A stretch of DNA of 64,000 bases from AP-15 sp963814865. GTDB lineage: Bacteria; Pseudomonadota; Alphaproteobacteria; ATCC43930; CGMCC-115725. Below, piece after piece: positions 1 to 7,881 of this stretch (its first letter is position 1; the number at the start of each line of letters is the position of its first letter). The stretch lies in NCBI GenBank assembly GCA_963814865.1, contig CAWFEN010000010.1:124001-188000 (forward strand), in the 5' to 3' direction. Both the position numbers and the translations under genes were made by a program. The notes under the pieces were generated by a model. The model saw nothing but the letters and a program-made list of their open reading frames with translations. It was not told the DNA's origin and ran no database searches.

Positions 1-593
1 GCAGCAGAAACGTTTATGACGTAGTTTTCTGACGCGACCTGCAATCTACGACGCAATGCATCTGCTGCCTCGTTGAGCTTTTTGGCCTTCTCTTCTTCCG
101 GGCTGCCGATGGCTTGGGCGTTGTTATCAGCTCCGCCGAGACGGGGAATGCCAAGCCATTTCGCGAATTTCGCGAGCGGGTTGGTGTTGTCGGGTAGGAA
201 CTCTGGGTCCCTGTCGAGGCCTAGGTCCCTGGCGACGCGTAACGCGATCGATTGCGACTTGATGATATTGATTTCAGTGTTCATCGCATCGTAACCGACG
301 GCGTCGACGAAGGGAGAGATGGGTTTCTGAACCGCTGCATCCATCTGTTGTTCAGGATCGAAGACAAGTATCTCGACCGTCGATGTGTATAGTGATGGCA
401 CGAGCTTAAGAACGCCGTATGTCGCCACCAATGCGGACAGCGTTATAGCGCTGATCAGCTTCCAGCGTCTCAGTACGGCGACAAGGATCGCAAAGAGGTC
501 CACCGATGGAGCTGCCGCGCCGCCGATATCGTCGCCGTACTCGATTAACGGGGCGGAAATTTCTTCCTGCAATGGCTTAATAACTCCTCGCAT
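1..593 (-). CDS. Wzz/GumC-like polysaccharide copolymerase, N-terminal part (runs off the left edge)
   Basis: The reading frame is open from an ATG at 593 to base 1, so only about 197 N-terminal codons are present. After a cytoplasmic tail of about 43 residues there is one membrane segment (residues 44-64), followed by a periplasmic stretch starting YTSTVEILVFDP, which is typical of Wzz/GumC/ExoP chain-length regulators of exopolysaccharide export. Near the break the protein becomes charged and probably coiled-coil (EEEKAKKLNEAADALRRRL). An in-frame stop lies directly before the ATG, which fixes the start; the ribosome site is weak. The neighbour at 879-2381 is a polyprenyl sugar-phosphate transferase on the same strand, so the two likely belong to one exopolysaccharide locus continuing to the left. 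Whether a C-terminal tyrosine kinase domain is attached cannot be seen. Confidence 0.8.
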   Translation of the reverse strand, partial: MRGVIKPLQEEISAPLIEYGDDIGGAAAPSVDLFAILVAVLRRWKLISAITLSALVATYGVLKLVPSLYTSTVEILVFDPEQQMDAAVQKPISPFVDAVGYDAMNTEINIIKSQSIALRVARDLGLDRDPEFLPDNTNPLAKFAKWLGIPRLGGADNNAQAIGSPEEEKAKKLNEAADALRRRLQVASENYVINVSA

Positions 594-878
594 TTATGGC
601 GACTGCCTCGATCTCCGGACCGGCACGCCGGCAGGCGAGCCGTTTGCCAACCCGGCTGTCCGCGAGTTCATCGCGAAACTCGATCTTGCGCTGGACGACG
701 GCAAGGCGCGGCCGAACCAGCGCCGGTTTTTCAGACTCCCGTTCGCCGACCGAAACGGCGCACACGCCTGCCGTACCGGCAACCTCGCGGTCGAGGTTTC
801 GGCCGCAATAGCCGTAACCAAATTCGGCCATCCCGACCGTCGATGATGACGAGGGCCGCGATGGCCTGCGCGAATGCA

Positions 879-2381
879 TCACCATGCGCCTTCACCGGAC
901 GAGACGACACCAATCGTCTTCGCCAATATCTTCAGATCGAGCCAGAATGACCAATTCTCGATGTAATAGAGGTCATAGGCCACCCGAGCGCGTCCCTTCT
1001 CGATGCTGTCCACCTCGCCGCGCAGTCCGTTGACCTGGGCCAGGCCGGTGATGCCCGGCTTGACGCGATGGCGGTGGAGATACTTGTCGACTGCTTCACC
1101 ATAAAGGCGGTTGCCGATCTTCATCTGGACCGCATGCGGACGCGGTCCGACGAGCGACATATCGCCACGCAACACGTTGATCAATTGCGGCAGCTCATCA
1201 AGACTTAGACGACGCAAGACACGGCCTAGGCGAGTGACGCGCGGATCGTCCTGCACCGTGCGCTGCGTGCCGGAGGGATCGCCGCGATCGACCTGCATCG
1301 TGCGAAACTTCAGCACGTGAATTACCTCATTGTTGAAACCAAAGCGCTTCTGTATGAACAAAATCGGCCCGGGACCGTCGAGTTTGATCAATATCGACAG
1401 GATGGCCATCAACGGACCCAGCGCGACAAGCAGAGCCACCGCGAGCGTCTTGTCCTCGATGCATTTGATCGCCGCACGCCAGTGTTTGAGCGGTCGATCG
1501 ACGACCTCCAGGACCGGCACATCGCCGACGTGGCTCATGCGGCGCGCTTGAAAAAGCTCGACAAGGGGCTCGATACTGAGGCGGACATCGAGCGCGAGTG
1601 ACTTCGTGCGATCGCAGAGTTCCATTATTCGGCTGGTGGCGTCTAGCGGCAGGGCTATGATCACGTCGTCGATGGGAGCAGTCCGCGCCAGCCGCAGGAA
1701 ATCGTCGGTTGTGCCGAGTACCGTCACGCCGCATATCGACTTTGGCAATTCGAGATTGCCCGCGTCATCGAAGATCCCACGAACCACGATCGACCTGTCC
1801 CCCGACGCGTGCAATTTCGTGACCAGCCGCTGGCTCTCTTCTCCTGCGCCTATGATCACCACGTTGCGGGCCAAATATCCGCGTCGACCCCAAGTGAGGA
1901 GCGCGATCCGCAACAGATAATTCTTTGCGATCAATACCGCAGGGGCCGCTGTCACCAATGCCAGCGTCCAGACCTGCCCGGATTGCTTTCCGAGGAACAC
2001 GACCAGCAACAAGCATGAAGTGGTGGAAGCCCAGCCGCCAAGCAGGCGGGTAATCTGCCATTTCATCATAGATATTTTGTCGAATCGATAGCCGCCGATG
2101 CGCTCGAATCCACCGACGAACAATATCGCGGCCGACAGGGCCGGCACGATCCAAGCCCCGGGAAGCGATCCCGGGACAGGAGTGCGAGACGCTGCCGCAG
2201 CAGTCGCCAGGATTGCCACGAAGTCGCCTGTCCCCATCAGCAGCCTGACCGTGGCCGGCGAAAGTCGATATGGGTGTCGCGGATGGCTAATTCCCAACCA
2301 ACTCTGGTCCGGAACTGCCCTTTCGGGGGTTTTCCGGCCCTCGGCAGAGCTGATACCGACGTCGCCAAGTTGGCTAACCAT
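879..2381 (-). CDS. Undecaprenyl-phosphate sugar phosphotransferase (WcaJ/ExoY-type)
   Basis: This 500-residue protein should transfer a hexose-1-phosphate from a nucleotide sugar to undecaprenyl phosphate, the first membrane step of exopolysaccharide repeat-unit synthesis. Hydrophobic N-terminal segments lie at about 45-165. A nucleotide-binding-like middle domain follows (VVIIGAGEES near 174-183). The C-terminal bacterial sugar transferase domain covers about 300-498, with a membrane segment near 313-333 and the family motifs KFRTM (358-362), DELPQL (395-400) and GDMSLVGPRP (406-415). Length and domain order match the polyprenyl glycosylphosphotransferase family. The 285 bases to the downstream copolymerase gene hold no gene I can support. 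The sugar specificity cannot be read from the sequence. Confidence 0.93.
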   Translation of the reverse strand: MVSQLGDVGISSAEGRKTPERAVPDQSWLGISHPRHPYRLSPATVRLLMGTGDFVAILATAAAASRTPVPGSLPGAWIVPALSAAILFVGGFERIGGYRFDKISMMKWQITRLLGGWASTTSCLLLVVFLGKQSGQVWTLALVTAAPAVLIAKNYLLRIALLTWGRRGYLARNVVIIGAGEESQRLVTKLHASGDRSIVVRGIFDDAGNLELPKSICGVTVLGTTDDFLRLARTAPIDDVIIALPLDATSRIMELCDRTKSLALDVRLSIEPLVELFQARRMSHVGDVPVLEVVDRPLKHWRAAIKCIEDKTLAVALLVALGPLMAILSILIKLDGPGPILFIQKRFGFNNEVIHVLKFRTMQVDRGDPSGTQRTVQDDPRVTRLGRVLRRLSLDELPQLINVLRGDMSLVGPRPHAVQMKIGNRLYGEAVDKYLHRHRVKPGITGLAQVNGLRGEVDSIEKGRARVAYDLYYIENWSFWLDLKILAKTIGVVSSGEGAW

Positions 2382-2875
2382 GTACTCTGTCCGTCGACGG
2401 GAGATCGGATTGCTGCTGCTCTCTTGTTAAGAAATCATGGCTCAGGCCGACGCCAAAATATCCGTCCTCCACCGGATTGCAACTAGATGAACTTGCCGAG
2501 CCACGTTCGGTTACCCCAATTAACAAATGTTGTCCGACGACAGCTCGCCCAAAGGCGCCAATTCGTCACTCGTTCATAATTAACCTTAATTTTACGGACA
2601 TGTTATTATATTTTACAACAGCTTACTCGGATGATGAGCCCGTTGACCTTATATTCTCGTGCAAGTTGTGTTGCGGGGCGGGCAAAACAGTGCGAGTTTG
2701 ACGAAAATTTGACGCAAGCGCCCTCTCGGGTGCGTCACCCGCGGCTTCGGCAGCACATGGTCATGTTAGCAGCAAATGGTCATGTTACATGATACGGACT
2801 GCATTCGAGGCAATCGACCGTAGAGCGGCCGGAGGTTCCGGACTCGATCGACCCCTTAATGGAGGGGGCCCCGCA
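2382..2875. promoter_or_regulatory. Divergent intergenic region between the sugar transferase and the Crp-like regulator
   Basis: About 490 bases without a convincing gene. The middle (about 2570-2620) is much richer in A and T than its surroundings and probably holds the promoters of the two divergent genes. The heptamer CATGTTA occurs at 2599-2605 and twice more in the repeat at 2757-2787. No single -35/-10 pair stands out. Confidence 0.5.
2757..2787. repeat. 12-bp direct repeat, possible operator
   Basis: ATGGTCATGTTA occurs at 2757-2768 and again at 2776-2787, so the repeat starts are 19 bases apart, a little under two helical turns. The second copy extends into ATGTTACAT, which is partly palindromic. 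The repeats lie about 90-120 bases upstream of the start of the Crp/Fnr-family gene. They may bind a regulator, possibly that protein itself; this is inference. Confidence 0.4.
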
Positions 2876-3673
2876 ATGTCGACGACCACGGCACAGCACC
2901 CGGTCGCGTTGCGCGAGACGCTTTTGCAAGGCAAGCAGGAACTCCTTGCCAAGTTTGCCGATGCAGCGCCGATTTCCCTGCGGGCTGGAAATGAATTCCC
3001 GGGGGCTGTGGCCGGGCAAAACCGTGTCTATCGATTGCAGAACGGCTGGGCCTGCCAATACGCAGAGCTACCTGAAGACAAACAAGTCATTGTCGACGTA
3101 TACCTTCCCGGAGATTTTATCGGGCTTGATGCGGCATTCAAGGTCAGACCGGTGAAGAACGTCCTGGCGCTGACCTCGATCGAGGCCCAGATGGCTGACG
3201 CTCGGACGCTGTTGAGCGACGCGATCACGTCCCCGAGCACCATGTTGTTCGTCGGCTGGTTACTGGCGCATCGACAGTGGCGCGCCGACCGCCTTTTGGC
3301 GGCAGTATCCGGTTGTGATGCGCGGGGCCGTTTGGCCACGATGGTGCTCGATCTTCATAACCGGCTCCGCTCGCGCAAGCTGATTACCACGGTCACCTTC
3401 CTCCTGCCTCTGACACAGCAACATATCGGCGAATATCTGGGTCTGACAGAGGTGCATGTAAATCGCGTATTGAAGGCTCTGCGAACCGAGCGGATCGCCT
3501 GCCTGGAGAGACATTGCCTCACCATCCTCGACATGCCGCAACTCGTCCTGCTAACCCGAAAGCGTATGATGCCGGCTGTCGCCAGCGATGTCGGCGAGCC
3601 GCCGCCTTCGAAAGTATCGCACGCAATATACGAAAATACCGATATTTCTTCTTCTCTGACAGCGCCGGTCTGA
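2876..3673 (+). CDS. Crp/Fnr-family transcriptional regulator
   Basis: 265 residues from the ATG at 2876, which has a good ribosome site (GGAGG about 12 bases upstream). An in-frame ATG at 2789 has no such site. The N-terminal half is a cyclic-nucleotide-binding-type beta barrel, and the C-terminal part holds a winged helix-turn-helix at about 178-205 (TQQHIGEYLGLTEVHVNRVL). No Cys cluster of the FNR type is visible, so an iron-sulfur oxygen sensor is unlikely. The tail after the helix-turn-helix is longer than in CRP. It is divergent from the exopolysaccharide genes and may regulate them, but that is inferred from position only. Confidence 0.9.
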   Translation: MSTTTAQHPVALRETLLQGKQELLAKFADAAPISLRAGNEFPGAVAGQNRVYRLQNGWACQYAELPEDKQVIVDVYLPGDFIGLDAAFKVRPVKNVLALTSIEAQMADARTLLSDAITSPSTMLFVGWLLAHRQWRADRLLAAVSGCDARGRLATMVLDLHNRLRSRKLITTVTFLLPLTQQHIGEYLGLTEVHVNRVLKALRTERIACLERHCLTILDMPQLVLLTRKRMMPAVASDVGEPPPSKVSHAIYENTDISSSLTAPV

Positions 3674-3911
3674 GGCTGGCGTTTTCGAAGCGGCGAAGCA
3701 GGGCGCTGCGCGAAGGCGATCTCAGGCGGCGAAAATCGAGACGGAATTGGCTGCCCTCGGATTTTGCGCATGGTAATTGGATTATTCGAGAACAACGCCG
3801 AGGGCTGTACAACGTTATCGAGTTCTGGGGTCCCGTGCTTCAGCTGCCAAATGTTGAGAAAATAACTCGTCTATCTTTCTAGGAATCTTCGGTTTCCGCA
3901 GAGGAGATACC

Positions 3912-4031
3912 ATGACACAAGATTATCGTAGCGCCGATCAGGACGAGGGCATGAAGGATTGGCCTCATGGGTTGCTCCCCGCGACGATCGCGCCCAGCCC
4001 GCGAATCGTCGCGGCGACCTTGGGAACATAG
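3912..4031 (+). CDS. Orphan 39-residue ORF with a strong ribosome site, probably a truncated gene start
   Basis: An ATG at 3912 follows a convincing ribosome site (GAGGAGATACC). The frame reads MTQDYRSADQDEGMKDWP, then from about 3965 runs antisense through the end of the convergent glucosaminidase gene and stops at 4031. The first 17 codons look like a natural acidic N-terminus and the rest looks like shadow sequence. I read this as the 5' end of a gene cut off by a rearrangement at about 3960. A short real peptide cannot be excluded. Confidence 0.3.
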   Translation: MTQDYRSADQDEGMKDWPHGLLPATIAPSPRIVAATLGT

Positions 4032-4896
4032 ATCGGGACCTTCGCCCCATTTTTATAAACCCCGAATTTACCGCTGTTCTGCAATGCGGCGGCGAACGCC
4101 TCGGGGTCGCTCGTGCCTTGGATCAGCGACCCCGCGATCGCGACAAATGATTTCAGACTTTCGGCATAGCTCGTGAACCTGGAATACGTCGTCGTCCCGC
4201 CCGCTGGGGTAGGTAGGGGGCCGGCGGCGTGTGGTGCCGGGTAATTTATGCCAAAAAAGTTGTTGCCCTGAATTGCGATGCGACTGTTTCTCCATTGCGA
4301 CTCCAGGGCCGCCACGCCGAGGATGTTCTCGACCGGGATGCCGAGCCGGTCGGCAGCCTTTTGGGTATCGGTGAGATGGGCATCGACAAAGCGTTCCTTC
4401 ATCGCCTGGACCGGGTTCATCGGCGCCGCGGCCGGCTGGATGTTGGCGTCGCCAACGCCTGCGCCGCCGTCGGTGGTCCACTCGCCGCCGCCGGGGTTGC
4501 CGCCGGGCACGCGCGGCTCCTGCGGCCAGTTGGGATTATCCTTTTGCAGGGAAGCGGCGTGCGCCAGCTTGGCCGTGCCTGCGGGCGCGATCTCGGGAAA
4601 GGCGAGCTGCACCGCGCGGATGCGGGCCTGCGCCCGCTCGCCGGCGGTCAGCAATTGCGCGACACCCTCGAGGCCGTGCCGGCAGCGCTGGATTTCGTCG
4701 GTGCGGACCCGTAGGCGAGGCGCAGCGCCTGCGTCACCGCCGCCGCCGGACGCAGGCGATAGGGCCGCCGGCCGGAGGCGTCGGTGACGGCCTCCACCAG
4801 CCGAACCGGGCCGAGCGCGACCCCGTCATCGTCGCAGGCAAGCCCGGCAGCACCGCGCGGAACCAGGCGGTAGGCGCGGGCAAACGCAATGGTCAT
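3965..4896 (-). CDS. Glucosaminidase (FlgJ-like) domain protein, frameshifted
   Basis: Two overlapping frames make one protein of about 310 residues. The upstream frame (4896 to 4648) starts at an ATG with ribosome site AGAGAGGTCGC and gives 82 residues. The downstream frame (ending at 3965) contains a probable mannosyl-glycoprotein endo-beta-N-acetylglucosaminidase domain (LGIPVENILGVAALES, then NNFFGINYP), which would cut peptidoglycan. The protein-like reading of the second frame begins at VRTDEIQRCRHGLEGVAQ, upstream of any usual start codon. Joining AYG to VRTDE needs one extra base in the C run at 4708-4710. Before the enzyme domain is a linker RVPGGNPGGGEWT, resembling the P-x-G-x-x-x-GG-x-W-T linkers of secreted or phage-associated alphaproteobacterial proteins. 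No signal peptide is visible. Confidence 0.7.
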
Positions 4897-5035
4897 GCGA
4901 CCTCTCTTGATGATATGAATAGTGACGGCTTTATGTGTTCACGGTTCGTTTTGGTTCAAGATTACGGCCCGCTTTTGCGCGTCGCCGCGAGCGGCCTGCA
5001 GCTGCGACCGGGGCGACGGCGGCGAGGGGTGAACG

Positions 5036-5707
5036 ATGGCGACGCGCGACGAGATCGTTGCGGCGGCGGCAAAGGTGTTCCGCAGCAAGGGCTATCACGC
5101 TGCCACGGTGCGCGACATCGCCGAGGCGGTCGGGCTCCTCAAGGGCAGCCTCTATCATCATTTCGAGAGCAAGGAGGCGCTGCTCTACCTCGTCGTCAAG
5201 GAGCCGATTGCGGAAATGTTTCGCACGATGGCGGCAATCGCCGACGCCGATTTGACGGCGACGGAGAAGCTGCGCCGGGCGATTTTGGCGCATCTCGACG
5301 CCTTCGATCGTCATTACCCGCATCTGTTCGTCTATCTGCGCGAGCGCGAGTCGGTAAAGCGCCGGTTCCGCGAGATGATCGGTTATTCGCCGAAAGACTA
5401 CGAGCGCTGCTGGCAGCAGATCCTTCGCGAAGGCGTCGCGAATGGCGAATTTCGCCGCGATCTAGACATCCAGGTGACCTCGTACGGGCTCTTGGGCATG
5501 CTGAACTGGGCCTATAAATGGTATGATCCGCAGGGCCGCCTCGGCATCGGCGAGGTCGCCGGGCAGTTCACCTCCCTGGCGCTCGCCGGTCTCGCCGCTC
5601 CCAAGCCCCGCGCCCCGCGCGCCGGCCGCGGTGCGACACGCAATCGCCCGGGGTTGACATTTGCCGCCGCGCCGCTCGGCTTTGACAAAACCGGAGGGGA
5701 AGGATAG
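5036..5707 (+). CDS. TetR/AcrR-family transcriptional repressor
   Basis: 223 residues with an N-terminal TetR helix-turn-helix (TVRDIAEAVGLLKGSLYHHF, about residues 24-43) and an all-helical ligand-binding half. The last 35 residues are a low-complexity Ala/Pro/Arg-rich tail. The start ATG has ribosome site GAGGGG. The gene ends 72 bases before an amidohydrolase gene on the same strand, and a palindromic operator of TetR type lies in that gap (5717-5734). The simplest reading is that it represses the amidohydrolase and perhaps itself. The effector is unknown; TetR relatives of this shape often sense acyl-CoAs or hydrophobic compounds. Confidence 0.92.
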   Translation: MATRDEIVAAAAKVFRSKGYHAATVRDIAEAVGLLKGSLYHHFESKEALLYLVVKEPIAEMFRTMAAIADADLTATEKLRRAILAHLDAFDRHYPHLFVYLRERESVKRRFREMIGYSPKDYERCWQQILREGVANGEFRRDLDIQVTSYGLLGMLNWAYKWYDPQGRLGIGEVAGQFTSLALAGLAAPKPRAPRAGRGATRNRPGLTFAAAPLGFDKTGGEG

Positions 5708-5710
5708 CGT
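5682..5710 (+). promoter_or_regulatory. Candidate promoter of the amidohydrolase gene
   Basis: TTGACA at 5682-5687 is followed after 17 bases by TAGCGT at 5705-5710. The -35 is perfect and the -10 is weak (3 of 6). It overlaps the end of the tetR gene and lies just upstream of the palindrome at 5717-5734, an arrangement that would let a bound repressor block transcription. Confidence 0.45.
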
Positions 5711-5716
5711 CTGGCT

Positions 5717-5734
5717 ACCAAACGCTTGTTTGGT
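5717..5734. promoter_or_regulatory. Palindromic operator, likely TetR site
   Basis: ACCAAAC, spacer GCTT, GTTTGGT: 7-base perfect arms around a 4-base centre, 18 bases in total. Size and placement (46 bases before the amidohydrolase ATG, at the expected transcription start) fit a TetR-family operator for the adjacent regulator. Confidence 0.65.
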
Positions 5735-5779
5735 GGGTCGCTTGGGTAGTTCTTCTGCAAAGTCCGATAGGAGACGGCT

Positions 5780-6904
5780 ATGCGCAACGCCTACAACGTC
5801 ATCGACGCCGACGGTCACATCCTCGAACCGCTCGATCTGTGGGACAAATACATCGAGCCGAAATTCCGCGACCGGGCGCCGCGGCTGGTCAAGGGCGAGA
5901 ACGGTAAGGAACGGCTCGTCATGGACGAGACGGTGGTCGGCGACGGCAATCGCGGCATCGGCCGGATCGGCGCGGTCGGCGCGCGGCAGGGCGTCGTCGC
6001 CGCCGACACGATGGAATACAAGGACGGCAAGCCCGGCGGGTTCGACCCGCATGCGCGCATCCCCGACATGGATGCCGACGGCATCGACGCGGCCTTTCTG
6101 TATCCGAGCCTCGGGCTGTTCTCGGGCGCCATCCATGACCCCGAGCTCGCCGCCGCGGTGTGCCGCGCCTATAACCGCTGGCTCGCCGATTACTGCAAGC
6201 CCTACCCGGACCGGCTGTTCGGCGTCGCGATGCTGCCGCTGCAGTCGGTCGAGCTGGCGATCGACGAGATGCGCTTCGCCAAGAAAGAACTGGGCTTCCG
6301 CGGCGGCTTCATCCGGCCCAACCCGTACAGCGACAAGATGATCCACGAGCCGCGTTACGAGCCGTTCTGGCAGGCGGCCGAGGATCTCGATTTCGCCATC
6401 GGCTTCCACGAGGGTGCGTCGAGCGGCATGCCGACGGTCGGCGTCGATCGGTTCGACGGCCGCGGCGCCCGCCACATCATCAGCCACACGATGGAGATGA
6501 TGCTGGCGGCGATGAGCGTGATCTGGGGCGGCATCGCCGACCGCCATCCCAAGCTGCGCGTCGGCTTTCTCGAATCAGGCGGCGGCTGGATCGCGCCGTG
6601 GCTCGACCGCATGGACCGCCATTTCGACGACCAGGGCTTCAATGATTCCGGGTTGTCGATGCGCCCGAGCGAGATTTTCCAGCGCAATTGCTGGATCTCG
6701 TTCGAGCCGGTCGAGGGCAGCATCAAGGTGCTGGCTGATTACATCGGGCCGCACAAGATCCTGTGGGCGACCGACTACCCGCATCCCGACGGCTTCTTCC
6801 CCGGCGCGCCGAAGATGATCGAAGAGCGCATGCAGGGACTGTCGCCGGAGACCAAGCACCAGATCATGGCCGGCGGCGCGATGGGCTTCTACGGCCTGAA
6901 CTGA
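5780..6904 (+). CDS. Amidohydrolase-2 family metal-dependent hydrolase
   Basis: 374 residues of the TIM-barrel amidohydrolase-2 family (relatives of ACMS decarboxylase and of other hydrolases and decarboxylases of ring compounds). Metal-binding motifs are visible: DADGH near residues 9-13, a His in GFHEG (about 209) and the late Asp in WATDYPHPDGF (about 331). The start has a good ribosome site (GGAGACGGCT). The upstream TetR gene and operator suggest induction by a substrate, and a strong hairpin follows the stop codon. The exact substrate cannot be told. Confidence 0.9.
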   Translation: MRNAYNVIDADGHILEPLDLWDKYIEPKFRDRAPRLVKGENGKERLVMDETVVGDGNRGIGRIGAVGARQGVVAADTMEYKDGKPGGFDPHARIPDMDADGIDAAFLYPSLGLFSGAIHDPELAAAVCRAYNRWLADYCKPYPDRLFGVAMLPLQSVELAIDEMRFAKKELGFRGGFIRPNPYSDKMIHEPRYEPFWQAAEDLDFAIGFHEGASSGMPTVGVDRFDGRGARHIISHTMEMMLAAMSVIWGGIADRHPKLRVGFLESGGGWIAPWLDRMDRHFDDQGFNDSGLSMRPSEIFQRNCWISFEPVEGSIKVLADYIGPHKILWATDYPHPDGFFPGAPKMIEERMQGLSPETKHQIMAGGAMGFYGLN

Positions 6905-6939
6905 GTTTCCTCGGAAGCTGAACTCGCGCGTGTGGTTTC

Positions 6940-6968
6940 GGAGCGCCGCCGCTCAGCGGCGGCGCTCC
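6940..6968 (+). terminator. Strong GC-rich hairpin after the amidohydrolase gene
   Basis: GGAGCGCCGCCGCT, one base, then its perfect 14-base complement. There is no T run after it, so it may act as a terminator or a 3' stabilising structure. Confidence 0.55.
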
Positions 6969-7413
6969 GCCCGGCGAGCGGCGGTGGGAGGCCTGCAAAA
7001 CCGGTGTGCCGCATTCGTATCGGCTGCGGCGCCATGAGCCCGTCAACACCGTTGTAAGAAAATGAAGCTCCTGGCAAGTGTCACGGCGACGAATTGCGAT
7101 CCCAGTAGCATGGCGCTCTATCCCTGGTCTGCCCCTGACCCGGCCCCCTTGATCCGGCCCGATGCCGCCGGCCGATGTCGCCCTTGTTGCTGATCGGAGC
7201 GGCGATCAAATCGACGAGCCGCTGCGAAGCCGATGAGGGCAGGGCCAGGGCGCCGAGATAGACCGGCCCTGCCAGGCAGCGTTGGCGCCGGCGCAAGGGT
7301 TGGGGCTGCTCCGTGCGGCACATGGTGTTGACCGCGGCGGAAAAGTCCTCATTCTGAGGATGCGCCGAGCGGCATTCCCGGCCGTTTCGGGAGTTGGATT
7401 CGGGAGGAAAGCG
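6969..7413. other. Non-coding gap, no supported gene
   Basis: About 445 bases between the hairpin and the ABM gene. Open frames here are shadows without ribosome sites or recognisable protein. I see no RNA gene. Confidence 0.5.
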
Positions 7414-7704
7414 ATGTCGGTTCGACTGGTGGTGACGATCGCCGCGGCGCCGGGCAAGGGCGGCGAGCTGGCGCAGGCCTATAAGGGGCGCTGCGCCGAG
7501 GTCATGAAGGAGCCCGGCTGCGAGCAGTTCGAGGTGTTTCAGAGCGTCGTCAACCCCGACAAGCTGGCGTTGCTGGAACGCTGGTCCGATCAGGCGGCGC
7601 TCGAGGTTCACGCCAAGGTCAACACGACGCGTCCGCCGCTGCCGTCCGGGCTCCGGGCCGGGAATGGCGAGCGCGAGGATTACCAATACAACCGCACCCG
7701 CTGA
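7414..7704 (+). CDS. Antibiotic biosynthesis monooxygenase (ABM) domain protein
   Basis: 96 residues from the ATG at 7414, chosen over a longer frame because of its ribosome site GGGAGGAAAGCG. The whole protein is one ABM ferredoxin-like domain: SVRLVVTIAAAPGKGGELAQ, later PGCEQFEVFQS and KLALLERWSD, ending in the usual His-containing helix region. Such proteins are small dimeric quinol or heme mono-oxygenases, or stress proteins. A hairpin at 7737-7766 follows. It stands alone, so a substrate cannot be inferred. Confidence 0.85.
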   Translation: MSVRLVVTIAAAPGKGGELAQAYKGRCAEVMKEPGCEQFEVFQSVVNPDKLALLERWSDQAALEVHAKVNTTRPPLPSGLRAGNGEREDYQYNRTR

Positions 7705-7736
7705 CAACCGGCCGGCCTGGCGTCTGGCAACATTGC

Positions 7737-7766
7737 GATCGGCCTCCCGTTATCGGGCGGCCGATC
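7737..7766 (+). terminator. Hairpin after the ABM gene
   Basis: GATCGGCC and GGCCGATC form the outer stem and CCCG/CGGG the inner stem, with one mismatch between and a TTAT loop. There is no long T run. Likely terminator of the ABM gene. Confidence 0.5.
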
Positions 7767-7881
7767 GTGCTTGCCGAATTATCGAAAATCAGATAGTATC
7801 ATTGAGTTGTCTTTGGCACACGGAGCCCGTTCTGCAACAGAAGGGGTCTGTTAACCAATCCACATAACATCAGGAAGCGGG

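Noticed and set aside
577..885. Minus-strand ORF of 102 codons between the sugar transferase and the Wzz-like gene
   Set aside because: No ribosome site, no recognisable protein, overlaps both neighbours, and two other frames are equally open here.
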